Origin: Candidatus Intricatilinea gracilis
GTDB taxonomy: Bacteria > Pseudomonadota > Gammaproteobacteria > Burkholderiales > Burkholderiaceae_C
Length of the DNA: 64,000 nt
Direction of reading: 5' to 3'
NCBI GenBank assembly: GCA_016702605.1
Contig: JADJDQ010000021.1
Coordinates: 1,302,001-1,366,000, forward strand
Shown here: one piece after another, positions 55,609-64,000 of the stretch
Layout of the letters: each line of letters opens with the position of its first letter
Numbering within the stretch: the first letter of the stretch is position 1
Translations under genes and position numbers: made by a program
The notes under the pieces: generated by a model
Databases searched by the model: none
Told to the model about the DNA's origin: nothing
Seen by the model: the letters and a program-made list of their open reading frames with translations, nothing else

Positions 55609-56049
55609 ATGGCAACCTCCCTGCGCGATCAGGTTGCGCTTGCAGCCGAGCAACTCGACACGGCGATCGAGATGTTCCTTGCCGAACGATCGGATGTGTC
55701 GGCACTGACTCTGGCCGGTGCGGCGGAAGAGATTCTCGGCCGTGTAGTCAAGCTCGCCGGCAGCCAGAACGCAATTCGACAAGCCTATGAAGCAAGTGCG
55801 CTCACGCATCGCTGCCTTCAGGGGATGGATCTCAAGTGGCAAGACTTTGCGGACGGTGAGAACTACGCGAGAAACGCCGCGAAGCACCTGCTGCACGAAG
55901 ACAAAAGGCACATCGAACTCGACCTCCGTCGTGCCGCTATGTGGATGGTCGTGCGCGCATGCGCGAACTACGAGCGCCTTGATCTTGTACGCACTGACCG
56001 GATGCGCGACTTTGACAACTGGTTCTTCGACCATGAAGTGGGCGTGTAG
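55609..56049 (+). CDS. Uncharacterised HEPN-like helical protein
   Basis: A 146-residue, all-helical protein. I do not recognise a named family, but NYARNAAKHLLHEDKRHIEL contains an Rx4H motif (RNAAKH, about residue 88) like HEPN RNases, and LTLAGAAEEILGRVVKLAGS resembles the first HEPN helix pair. The ATG is only 14 nt from the attC-like hairpin and lacks a clear ribosome-binding site, as in cassette-borne genes. A toxin or RNA-targeting role is speculative. Confidence 0.6.
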   Translation: MATSLRDQVALAAEQLDTAIEMFLAERSDVSALTLAGAAEEILGRVVKLAGSQNAIRQAYEASALTHRCLQGMDLKWQDFADGENYARNAAKHLLHEDKRHIELDLRRAAMWMVVRACANYERLDLVRTDRMRDFDNWFFDHEVGV

Positions 56050-56216
56050 TCCCGCCCTACCAAGGCTTAACTGCACGGTGCAGCAACGGCTAACTGGCGC
56101 CAAATTCAGCGCCGCGAAGTTCCGAGACGAATCGAAACCTCGCATCGACACATCGCCTTCGCGTCATCCCACAAGCACCGAGAACATGCACGCCCTGACC
56201 ATATGCGGCGCCTGCC

Positions 56217-56558
56217 TCAACTCATGGGGTCGAACATGAACTCGCGCAGTTCCTGGTCGCATCGGCAGGCCGCGGCGATCTTGGCGGCCCATTGCACGGC
56301 CTCGGCGCGCGAGGGTAGTTCGAGGATGGTGTAGCCGCCCTCGATGCGGCGGGTCTCGGGGTAGGTGGCTTCGACGACCGTTCCGCCAGCCGAGACCTTG
56401 ACGGGTGCGACCGCCTCGTTGATGCCACCGGCGAAGACGTAGACGCCGGCAGCCTTGGCCTCGCCGATCAGGGCGCGTGCAGCGTCGCCGACGGCCTGAA
56501 AGTCCTCCGCGGGGACGTCCATTGCGGAACTCGGGAACGAGATCAGGTACTTCGTCAT
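56217..56558 (-). CDS. YCII-related (DGPF) domain protein
   Basis: A 113-residue protein with the ferredoxin-like YCII fold: MTKYLISFPSSAMDVP, AGVYVFAGGINEAVAPVKV, GGYTILELPSRAEAVQWAAK and the end DQELREFMFDPMS. This family often sits beside sigma factors or as a single gene; its function is not known. It is divergent from the antitoxin-like gene across ~123 nt. Confidence 0.85.
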   Translation of the reverse strand: MTKYLISFPSSAMDVPAEDFQAVGDAARALIGEAKAAGVYVFAGGINEAVAPVKVSAGGTVVEATYPETRRIEGGYTILELPSRAEAVQWAAKIAAACRCDQELREFMFDPMS

Positions 56559-56681
56559 GGGCTGAGCTCCTTGCTGGGTCGATCGAGGTCGAGTGATGGT
56601 CGCGATTGTTCATCCACAGGCGCGGGGTTGTGTCGCGATGGCTTATGGCAACTCACATACAGGAATCTGTACAGTTTCCCC

Positions 56682-56927
56682 ATGAAGACGACGCTCGATC
56701 TGAACGACCAGTTGCCCGCCAGCGCCAAGGCACTGGCGGCGCAGCAGCGCACCAGCCTGACCCGGTTGATCGAAGAGGGGCTGCAGATCCGGCTACGCGT
56801 CGCGGACACCCGAGTGGTGAACGGGCGAGTGCAATTGCCCGTTTTCCCGGGTCGCGGCGGGCTGGTAGCGGGTATCGACCCCTGCAGCAACAGGGCCCTG
56901 ATCGAGGCCCTGGGCGGTGATGCCTGA
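56682..56927 (+). CDS. Orphan VapB-type antitoxin-like protein
   Basis: An 81-residue protein starting MKTTLDLNDQLPASAKALAA, QQRTSLTRLIEEGLQIRL, a ribbon-helix-helix DNA-binding head as in VapB antitoxins; the tail LPVFPGRGGLVAGIDPCSNR would wrap a VapC PIN toxin. No vapC ORF follows: the next gene is on the opposite strand at 57007-59601. The antitoxin appears to have lost its partner, or acts alone. Confidence 0.75.
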   Translation: MKTTLDLNDQLPASAKALAAQQRTSLTRLIEEGLQIRLRVADTRVVNGRVQLPVFPGRGGLVAGIDPCSNRALIEALGGDA

Positions 56928-57006
56928 CGTCAGCTGGTCTGGTTCACGCACTTGAAGGCTAGAGCCAGGCCCGGTCAGGCGCCCCGGCTCGCCCCAGCCC
57001 GATGCC

Positions 57007-59601
57007 TCAGGCCGGCATCACCGCCAGTTGCCGATCGGCCGGGCCACGCAGCAGGAAGTGCGACAGCGCCGGGATCAGCACGACGGCGCCGACCATGTTC
57101 CACACGAACATGAAGGCCAGCAGGATGCCCATGTCGGCCTGGAACTTGATGGGTGAGAGCGCCCAGGTGGCGACACCGGCGGCGAGCGTGACACCCACCA
57201 GCACGACGACCTTGCCGACGAAACGCAGCGAGCGTTTGTAGGCCTCGGCCAGCGGCACACCGGCGCGTTGCTGGGCCAGCTGCACGCTGAGCAGGTACAG
57301 CGCGTAGTCCACGCCGATGCCCACACCCAGCGCGATGACCGGCAGCGTGGCGACCTTGACGCCGATGCCGAGCAGCACCATGAGCGCCTCGCACAAGACC
57401 GAGGTGATGACCAGCGGCACCACGGCCACCACCACTGCGCGCCAGGATCTGAAGGTGATGAAACACAGCGCGATCACGGCGGCGTAGACCAGCAGCAGCA
57501 TCTGCGTCCAGGCCTTGTGCACGACGATGTTGGTGGCGGCCTCGATGCCGGCGCTGCCCGCGGCAAGCAGGAACTGGCGGTCGGGGCTGCTGTGGGCGTC
57601 GGCAAAGGCGGCGGCGGTCTGCACGACACGATCCAACGTTTCGGCGCGGTGGTCGGTGAGGTAGGCGATCACCGGCATGACCGAGCAGTCGGTGTTGAAC
57701 AGGTCGGGGTTGTTGACGCTGGCCTGCTGGGCGCCGTAGTTCAGCACGTCCTGGTTGCGGGCGATGGTCAGCCACTTGGGGCTGCCTTCGTTGCTGCCGG
57801 CGGTGATCTGGCGCACGGCGTTGGTGAGCGCCACCGTGGTCTGCACCCCCGGCACCTGCTGCAGCGCCCAGGCCAGGCGATCGGCCTCGACCAGGGTCTC
57901 GTACTTGAGGCAGCCTTCCCTGGGTGTCTTCACCATCACCGCAAAGGTATCGCTGGACAGGGCGTAGTGGCCGGCGATGTAGGCGTTGTCGCGGTTGTAG
58001 CGCGAGTCGGCACGCAACTCGGGGGCACCTGGGTCGAGGTCGCCGATCTTCAGATGCTGGCTGGTGGCAAAACCACCCACCAGCAGCAGGCCTGAGACGA
58101 TGAGGGTGATGGTGGCCCAGCGCGGCTCGACGAAACGGCCGAGCAGCGCGAACAGGCGATCGAATGCGCTGGGGCTCGGGTTCGAGTTCGGGCTCGCGCT
58201 GGCCTTGACTGCCGCGCTGCCATCACCCGAGTCCGCACCAGGGCCTGAGCCAAGGCCTGCGGCAGCGCCGTCAACACTGGCCCCCACCGCCGCCTGCTCG
58301 GCCAACCAGGCGCGTCGGGCCGCGGCCGGGCTCACACCCACATGGCTCAGCAGCACCGGCAGCAGGATGAGGTTGGTGACCACCAGCACGGCCACACCCA
58401 GGCTGGCGGTGAGGGCCAGGTCGCGGATGACCGGGATGTCGATGATCATCAGCACGGCAAACCCCACGGCGTCGGCCAGCAGCGCCGTCACCCCCGCCAG
58501 GAAGAGCCGCCGAAACGTGTACCTCGCGGCGACCAGGCGATGCGCGCCCTGGGCGATGTCCTGCATGATGCCGTTCATCTTCTGCGCGCCGTGGCTCACG
58601 CCGATGGCGAAGACGAGGAAGGGCACGAGGATGGAATACGGGTCGAGCTCGAAGCCCAGCGCCGCCACCATGCCGAGTTGCCAGACCACCGCCACCAGCG
58701 AGCAGGCCAGCACCAGCGCGGTGGAGCGCACACAGCGGGTGTAGAGCCAGATCAGCGCTGCGGCGATGAGTGCCGCCACGCCAAAGTACAGCGCCACCTG
58801 GAACAGGCCCTCGATGAGGTCACCGGCCAGCTTGGCAAAACCGACGATGTGGATCTTCACCGCCCCACCGGCCTCGGCCTTCTGGCGGATCTTCTCCAGC
58901 GTCTGCGACAGCGCCTGCACATCCAGCCGCTGGCCGGTGCTGGCATCGGTATCGAGCAGCGGCACCACCATCATGCTGGACTGGAAGTCCTGTCCGACCA
59001 GGGAGCCGACGATGCCGGCGCGGCCGACGTTGGCGCGCAGCTGGTCGGTGGCGGCCGGTGAACCGTCGTAGTTGTCGGGCATGACGGGGCCGCCCTGGAA
59101 ACCTTCTTCGGTGACCTCGGTCCAGCGTACACCGGGGGCCCAGAGCGACTTCATCCAGGCGCGGTCCACCCCGGGGGTCAGGAAGACCTCGTCGTGCAGC
59201 TGCCTGAGCGTGTTCAGGTAGGCCGGGTCGGTGATGTCGCCGCGCGTGTTCTCGACCACGATGCGCAGCGAGTTGCCCAGGCCACGCAGCTCGGCGCGTT
59301 CGGCCAGGTAGTTCTGGATGTAGGGGTGGCTGCGCGGAATCATCTTCTCGAAACTCGCGCTCAGCCCCAGCCGCGTGGCGGCCAGTGCGCCCAGCAGCAG
59401 TGTCAGCAGCAGGCAGGCCAGCAGCACCAGGCGGCGGTGGTTGAACACCAGGCGTTCGAGCAGCGAGCCGCTGCGGGTATCGAAACCGGCCAGGCTGGCG
59501 GCGGCCGTGTCATGCGCGAGGCCGTCGGTCGCGGCAGGGGCCTGACCATCCGACGGGGCGTGCGCCAGCGAACCGGGGCCTGGGATTGCGGGGGCATGCA
59601 T
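57007..59601 (-). CDS. RND-superfamily exporter (MMPL type)
   Basis: An 864-residue membrane protein with two halves of about six helices each. The first periplasmic loop starts after LVLLACLLLTLLLGALAATRL; the first core motif is VPFLVFAIGVSHGAQKMNGI and its repeat LPVIALGVGIGVDYALYLLS near residue 770. An Ala/Gly/Ser-rich linker (about residue 430-465) joins the halves. Such exporters move lipids or hydrophobic molecules and are regularly found next to YCF48, DUF1329 and DUF1302 genes, as here. The start at 59601 is the only good N-terminus. Confidence 0.9.
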   Translation of the reverse strand: MHAPAIPGPGSLAHAPSDGQAPAATDGLAHDTAAASLAGFDTRSGSLLERLVFNHRRLVLLACLLLTLLLGALAATRLGLSASFEKMIPRSHPYIQNYLAERAELRGLGNSLRIVVENTRGDITDPAYLNTLRQLHDEVFLTPGVDRAWMKSLWAPGVRWTEVTEEGFQGGPVMPDNYDGSPAATDQLRANVGRAGIVGSLVGQDFQSSMMVVPLLDTDASTGQRLDVQALSQTLEKIRQKAEAGGAVKIHIVGFAKLAGDLIEGLFQVALYFGVAALIAAALIWLYTRCVRSTALVLACSLVAVVWQLGMVAALGFELDPYSILVPFLVFAIGVSHGAQKMNGIMQDIAQGAHRLVAARYTFRRLFLAGVTALLADAVGFAVLMIIDIPVIRDLALTASLGVAVLVVTNLILLPVLLSHVGVSPAAARRAWLAEQAAVGASVDGAAAGLGSGPGADSGDGSAAVKASASPNSNPSPSAFDRLFALLGRFVEPRWATITLIVSGLLLVGGFATSQHLKIGDLDPGAPELRADSRYNRDNAYIAGHYALSSDTFAVMVKTPREGCLKYETLVEADRLAWALQQVPGVQTTVALTNAVRQITAGSNEGSPKWLTIARNQDVLNYGAQQASVNNPDLFNTDCSVMPVIAYLTDHRAETLDRVVQTAAAFADAHSSPDRQFLLAAGSAGIEAATNIVVHKAWTQMLLLVYAAVIALCFITFRSWRAVVVAVVPLVITSVLCEALMVLLGIGVKVATLPVIALGVGIGVDYALYLLSVQLAQQRAGVPLAEAYKRSLRFVGKVVVLVGVTLAAGVATWALSPIKFQADMGILLAFMFVWNMVGAVVLIPALSHFLLRGPADRQLAVMPA

Positions 59602-59685
59602 GGTGTGGATCTACCTCGGTTCGGTGCGCTGCAAGGCGCCAGGGACGGTGCGGCTCGGAGCCAGGCCGGAGCGGGACGGAGCGGC

Positions 59686-60773
59686 TCAGGACAGGGCGAC
59701 GGCGGCCAGGCCACGTGGCCCGGCCAGCAACACACGCCCGGGGGACAGCGCCAACACGGCCGCGGCGGGTAGTGGGCGGTCGACCTTGGCGGGCTGGAAA
59801 CTCGCACCTTCGTCACCACTCACCAGCACATGGCCGGCCTGGCTGACCAGCACGAAGCGGCCACGCTCATCCAGCGCCGCGGCGGTCAGGCCGGACTGCA
59901 CGTTGGTGGCCACCGTCGACCATTGCTGGCCACCATCGGTGCTGCGCAACACCTTGCCACGCAGGCCGTGGGCCAGCAGCACAGAGCTGTTGCCGATCAG
60001 ACCGAACAAGGTGCCCTTGTAGGGCAGATCGATGGCCACAAAACGCCCCGTCGCTTCGTCCAGCCGCAGCGCCAGGCCTTGTTCACCGACGATGACGACA
60101 CGCCCGGCGACACCGCGAACGGCGTACAGATGCAGCGCCTTGGGGTTGTCGCACTGGTGCATGAGGGGCTCCCAGCTGGCGCCGCCGTCGCGGGTGCGCA
60201 GCGCCAGGCCGAAGGCACCGACGATGTAGCCGGTCGAGGCATCGGTGAAACACACGTCGAGCCAGGGGTTCTCGGCCCCTGGGCGGCCAGGCGACGGGCT
60301 TCGGCCAGCCACTTGTCGTCGCCGCTCCGGGTGTAGTGGGCGACGAGCAGCTCACCGACCGTGCGGCCGTCGAGCCGGCGGGTCCAGCTCAGGCCAGCGT
60401 CGCCGCTGGCCAGCACGATGCCGTCGTGGCCCACGGCCCAGCCGAGTTGTGGTGTGGCGAAACTCACCGCCACCAGGTCCGAGCTGACCGGCACGCTGGC
60501 CTGGCGCCAGCTGGCGGCACCGTCGTCGCTCGTCAGCACATGGCCACGCTGGCCGACCGCCACGATACGCGAGCCGGCGTGCGCCAGGCCGTTGACGAGG
60601 CCACGTGTGGCCAGCGCGCTGGTCGACGCCGGGCTATCGAGCACGTCGCGCCAGGCCGTGGCGCCTGCGGAGGGGGCCGGTGTCGCCGATGGGCCGGCCC
60701 GAAGGCTGGCTGGCAGGCACCAGACGCCAGCGGCGCCGGTCGCCAGCAATCGAACAAGGCTGCGCCGCTGCAT
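59686..60773 (-). CDS. YCF48-like beta-propeller protein, one frameshift
   Basis: About 360 residues after repair. A signal peptide (RSLVRLLATGAAGVWCLPAS) is followed by repeated propeller blades of the YCF48/Hcf136 type: VAVGQRGHVLTSDDGAASWR, GWAVGHDGIVLASGDAGLSW, then, in another frame, GYIVGAFGLALRTRDGGASW and VVIVGEQGLALRLDEATGRF. The slip is at the G4 run near 60278-60281 (one G more restores RRLAAQGAENPWLDVCF). Exported and placed with the RND exporter (84 nt upstream of its start), it may be an assembly or accessory protein of the export complex. Confidence 0.86.
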
Positions 60774-60949
60774 GGTGGAGGGACTCCAGATCGAGATGGG
60801 GGAAGGACTACGGTTCGGGTGAGCGGCAGAAGACGTGCAGGAAGCGTCGCGAGCAGCCCGAGCTTGCGTCGAGTACCGCAGCCGTACTCCCGTACGGCGA
60901 GGAACACAGGCGCGAGATCGGGTTGCGCAGCAGCTTCCTGCGCGTCTTC

Positions 60950-62329
60950 TCAACGTACGCCTGCGCCGGCCAGGGCGTCAGCGGTCCACTCGCGCTCGGG
61001 CAGTGGCTTGGTCTGGCGCAGACCACCGGTCTCGGCGATGAAGCCGGTGAGTGAATAGACGCGGCTCACCAGGTCGTAGTGGCCGAACATGTCGGTGTAC
61101 GGCGCGGGCAGGTCGTAGCTCGGTGCGGTGTAGGCAAAACCGGTGCGGTAGAGCTGGCCACGGCCGTCGTATTCGTCGCTGGCGACCGCCGCCCACGAGT
61201 CTTCGTCGAGGTAGAAGGTGCGCTTGCTGTAGACGTGGCGCTTGCCTTCCTTGAGGGTGGCTTCCACCACCCAGACGCGGTGCAGCTCCCAGCGCACCAG
61301 GTCGGGGTTGAGGTGACCCGGCTTGAGCAGCTCGTCCTGCTTGGCGCCATACACGGCGGTGTAGGCGTTGTAGGGCACGATCAACTCCTTCTTGCCCACC
61401 AGCTTGAAGTTGAAGCGGTCCATCGAGCCGTTGAAGATGAAGGTGTCGTCGAAGGTGGTGGCGCCGGCCGTGCCGGGGTTGGGCGTGTCGTGGCTCAGGT
61501 CGGGGGCCACCTTGACGCGGCGCTGGCCGGGCAGATAGGTCCAGGCGCGCCGGTCCTTGCTGCCGCTGTCGAGCGGGTCGATGATCATCAGCGCCTCGCC
61601 GGCGCGCCGGGCCGGGCCGGTGTAGGTGAGCTTGATGCGCCAGAAGGTATCGGCCGAGGTCTTGCTGTTGTCCCAGTACGGGTACTCCTGGGTGCTCACG
61701 CCTTCGGTGGCCAGGGTGGCGCGGCCACTGGCGTCCACACTCAGGTTGCGGTACTTGGCCTCGTAGGCCTGGCCGTTGAAACGCACCAGGTGGTTCCACA
61801 TGGCCTCGTTGCCGGTCTTGGGGATGGGGAAGGGAAAGCCGGCGTGCGCACCTTCGATCGACCGGCCTTCGTTGGTCGTCCTGGCGCGCACCGCGTTCTT
61901 GGCCGTGTTGTCGGCCACGAACTTGGGGAAGGCCACACTGCGGTGGGTGGGGTACACGTCCAGGCGATAGGTGGCCGGGTACTTCTGCAGCAGCGCCTTG
62001 GCGCCTTCGGTGAGTTGTCCGGCATGTTGCGCCATGTTCCTGGCGTCGATCACCAGGCGCGGCTTGTCGCCAGCGTAGGGGTTGGGGCGGATGCCCTCGC
62101 CGGCCTTGTAGCCGGCCGGCAGCGTGGTCAGGCCACCGGTGTAGGCCGGGATGCTGCCGTCTGCATTGGCGGCCTTGTCGGCGCCGATGGCGGTGAGTGT
62201 GGTGCCCAGGGCCTTGGCCTCGTCGACGCTGATGGCGGCTTGGGCAGCGGGGGCCAGGGCGGCGGCGCAGGCGAGCAGCACGGCCAGCTGGATGGCACGC
62301 GGCGTGGTGATGATGTGGTTGGCGTTCAT
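60950..62329 (-). CDS. DUF1329 family exported protein
   Basis: A 459-residue protein. The start at 62329 gives MNANHIITTPRAIQLAVLLA, a signal peptide ending near AAQAA. The mature protein has the DUF1329 layout: ALGTTLTAIGADKAANADGS, IPAYTGGL, the YPTHRSVAFP segment, and EYPYWDNSKTS with the beta-rich YLPGQRRVKVAPDLSHDTPN region. DUF1329 resembles LolB-like lipid carriers. It sits between the DUF1302 and YCF48/RND genes, fitting envelope transport of a hydrophobic compound. Confidence 0.93.
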   Translation of the reverse strand: MNANHIITTPRAIQLAVLLACAAALAPAAQAAISVDEAKALGTTLTAIGADKAANADGSIPAYTGGLTTLPAGYKAGEGIRPNPYAGDKPRLVIDARNMAQHAGQLTEGAKALLQKYPATYRLDVYPTHRSVAFPKFVADNTAKNAVRARTTNEGRSIEGAHAGFPFPIPKTGNEAMWNHLVRFNGQAYEAKYRNLSVDASGRATLATEGVSTQEYPYWDNSKTSADTFWRIKLTYTGPARRAGEALMIIDPLDSGSKDRRAWTYLPGQRRVKVAPDLSHDTPNPGTAGATTFDDTFIFNGSMDRFNFKLVGKKELIVPYNAYTAVYGAKQDELLKPGHLNPDLVRWELHRVWVVEATLKEGKRHVYSKRTFYLDEDSWAAVASDEYDGRGQLYRTGFAYTAPSYDLPAPYTDMFGHYDLVSRVYSLTGFIAETGGLRQTKPLPEREWTADALAGAGVR

Positions 62330-62352
62330 GCGGGTGTCTCCTCGGAGGCTGC

Positions 62353-64000
62353 TCAGAAGCTGGTCTTGAAGGTCAGGCTGACGAAGCCGCGGTCCTTCAG
62401 GTAGGTGGTCAGGCCGTTGGTGGCGGTCACCGCCGTGCCGTTGTCCTTGTAGGCGCCGATGAAGTCGACGTACTTCAGGTCGAAGCGGTAGGCCTGCTGC
62501 ACGTCGGCCCCCAGGCCGATGCTGTAGTTGCCCAGGCCCTGGTTGCCACCGAAGGTGGTGGCGGCATTGCCACTCACACCCACGGCGTAGCTGATCGGCA
62601 TCGACAGATCCACGCCGGGCAGCACCTGGAACCAGTTGGGCGTGAAGCCCAGGCCGATGCCGGTGTAGCTGGGCGTGACACAGCCGTCCCACTTGTTCTT
62701 GGCGGGGGCGGTGGCCGTGGCATTGCAGGGGGCGTAGCCGACGGCGTTGAACAGGTTGGCGCCACTGTTCACATGGGTCCATTTGGACCACTGCACCTCG
62801 GCCACCCAGCTGGCGCTGTCGAACAAGGCGGTGCGGGGCAGCGTGCCCAGCAGGTTGACGACGGCATGCAGCGTGTCGCCACGTGCACCCTTGGTCTCAC
62901 CCCGCTCGGGCAGGCCCGGCGCCACACCCAGCACCTGCGAGTTGAGCGGTGTGTTCTGGCGCTGCGAGAACTCGGCCCCCACACTCACACCCCCGATGTT
63001 CTTGGCCAGGCTCAGGCCGAACAGGCGGATGTGGTCCGCATAGATCATGTTGTAGACACTGGTGCCCGCACCCACCGAGGTCAGCAGCACCTGCGGCAGC
63101 TTGTCGGCAAAGTCGCGGTAATAGGCGCCCAGGCTGCCGTCCAGCCAGGCCGGGCTCCAGCGCGCCGACAGGCCGAACTCACCCTGGTGGCGCGGCTCGG
63201 ACGCACCACCGCGGCTGCCGAATCCCAGCCCGGCCGACAGGAACTGGCGATCGGGCCCGTTGAAGACGAAGTCGACCGGGCCCAGATAGGTGCCCCCTTC
63301 GGGGTAACGCGAGGCCTCCCAGTCGAGCATGTAGTTGGCCGCCACCGACACGGTGTCGGTCAGCTGCGACGACAGCGACAGCTGGTTGAGCGGGCGAAAC
63401 AGTTCCTTGGCTTCGGTGCCCGGGGTGGCGAAACCCTTTTGCAGATCGAGCGGGTTCTGCGCATAGGCCACGCTGTGCACATTGCCACCCAGCAGCAGTG
63501 ATTCACCCCAGTAGAGTGTGTGGCGGCCCAGCTTGGCCCGCACCGGCACGTCGCCCAGGTCGACCGCGCCGAAGACGAAGGCGTCCATCAGCTCACCGCT
63601 GCCGCCGCGGTACAGGCGTTTGGTGGTGGCGCTGTACTGGTTGCCCACGTAGCTCGGGATGCCCGCCAGCGGCGCATTCGGGTTGGACTTGCTCTTGTCG
63701 CCGTAGGCGGCGTCGTACCAGGCGGTGGCGCTCAGGCGTGCGCCGTAACGCTTCTTGTAGATGAGGTCGAGCTCGGACAGCAGGTCGAAACGTTTGGCTA
63801 CCGCGTCGCCCTTGTCGAAGCTGTAGTCACCTTCGTCGGCCAGCACCGAGTTGCCGATCTTGCTGTCGCGTTCCTCGACGCGTTGGGCGTAGTTCAGGCG
63901 CAGCGTGTTGTCCCAGCGCAGGGTCAGGTCGGGACTACCCGTATCGATCTCGACGGCCTGGGCGCCAAAGGCGACCACCGCCGCGGCAAGGGCAACGGCA
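62353..64000 (-). CDS. DUF1302 outer-membrane beta-barrel protein (start beyond window)
   Basis: At least 549 residues, with the 5' end cut by the window edge: the frame is still open at base 64000 and the visible N-terminus (AVALAAAVVAFGAQA) is the end of a signal peptide, so the ATG at 63978 is not the true start. Repeating amphipathic strands with aromatic ends (TLRWDNTLRLNYAQRV, VRAKLGRHTLYWGESLLLGG, SVAANYMLDWEASRYPEGGT) and the final SLTFKTSF indicate a porin-like barrel. It lies 23 nt upstream of the DUF1329 gene. These proteins are often near hydrophobic-substrate catabolism genes. Confidence 0.92.
   Translation of the reverse strand, partial: AVALAAAVVAFGAQAVEIDTGSPDLTLRWDNTLRLNYAQRVEERDSKIGNSVLADEGDYSFDKGDAVAKRFDLLSELDLIYKKRYGARLSATAWYDAAYGDKSKSNPNAPLAGIPSYVGNQYSATTKRLYRGGSGELMDAFVFGAVDLGDVPVRAKLGRHTLYWGESLLLGGNVHSVAYAQNPLDLQKGFATPGTEAKELFRPLNQLSLSSQLTDTVSVAANYMLDWEASRYPEGGTYLGPVDFVFNGPDRQFLSAGLGFGSRGGASEPRHQGEFGLSARWSPAWLDGSLGAYYRDFADKLPQVLLTSVGAGTSVYNMIYADHIRLFGLSLAKNIGGVSVGAEFSQRQNTPLNSQVLGVAPGLPERGETKGARGDTLHAVVNLLGTLPRTALFDSASWVAEVQWSKWTHVNSGANLFNAVGYAPCNATATAPAKNKWDGCVTPSYTGIGLGFTPNWFQVLPGVDLSMPISYAVGVSGNAATTFGGNQGLGNYSIGLGADVQQAYRFDLKYVDFIGAYKDNGTAVTATNGLTTYLKDRGFVSLTFKTSF

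Noticed and set aside
56050..56216. Possible second attC site after the HEPN-like gene
   Set aside because: GGCTAAC and a GGCGC/GCGCC dyad are present, but no matching core site or arm spacing could be found.

Overview
The window looks like a chromosome segment of a GC-rich (high-60s percent by eye) betaproteobacterium of the order Burkholderiales. Supporting signs are a phasin, tripartite tricarboxylate (TTT/Bug) transport genes, an NsrR/NirK/NnrS denitrification block, DUF1302/DUF1329 genes and long shadow ORFs on both strands. No rRNA, tRNA, CRISPR array, transposase or prophage was recognised.

Layout. 1-985 is the 3' part of alaS, then a GNAT acetyltransferase. 1908-4885 (minus) is a compact group: a copper chaperone (PCuAC) gene overlapping a divergent HemS/ChuS-like gene, then a second HemS-like paralogue. 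5168-5803 (minus) is a phasin with two TGC-rich operators and a clear terminator. 5996-9414 (plus) encodes an HDAC-family deacetylase, thioesterase, nitroreductase and 2-hydroxyacid dehydrogenase. 9431-12850 (minus) holds a split chromate transporter, an MFS permease and another hydroxyacid dehydrogenase. 13008-15652 is a penicillin-acylase-type hydrolase. 15842-15989 is a candidate structured RNA of no class I recognise.

16184-24874 is a nitrite/NO block: SCO1, nirV, nirK (three-domain, with cytochrome c), SirB-like, an NnrS-like membrane protein, a DUF59 Fe-S factor and nsrR on minus, then nnrS and ccoG on plus. FNR/DNR-like and NsrR-like sites lie upstream of nirK and in the nsrR-nnrS gap. 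No nitrate, nitric oxide or nitrous oxide reductase is present here.

24896-34668 (minus) reads tctD-tctE-tctC-tctB-tctA, then two subunits resembling ATP-citrate lyase, then a thioesterase. This is plausibly a sensing, uptake and CoA-dependent cleavage unit for citrate or a related tricarboxylate. 34773-39589 (plus) is an S4 protein, an ABC exporter pair and a LytS/LytTR two-component system. A universal-stress/hemerythrin fusion follows on minus, and then a MalT-like LuxR regulator. 43920-53211 (plus) is a catabolic block: TauD-type dioxygenase, BKACE (DUF849), hydrolase, quinone oxidoreductase, MFS, acyl-CoA ligase, YeiH-type permease and Bug receptor. 53280-56927 is a mosaic of small accessory genes: HepT/MntA toxin-antitoxin, a NYN/OST-HTH RNase-like protein, a RAMA-domain protein, a HEPN-like protein, a YCII protein and an orphan antitoxin, with one decayed attC-like hairpin. 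57007-64000 (minus) is an RND/YCF48/DUF1329/DUF1302 envelope cluster.

Eight genes carry apparent frameshifts (about 12 events). Those I examined closely are one-base indels, many in short homopolymers. This suggests uncorrected assembly errors rather than mass pseudogenisation, so those products are described as repaired. The most original signals are the structured RNA at 15.8 kb, the citrate-lyase-like/TCT operon, the copper-chaperone/HemS-like operon, and the accessory mosaic at 53-57 kb.
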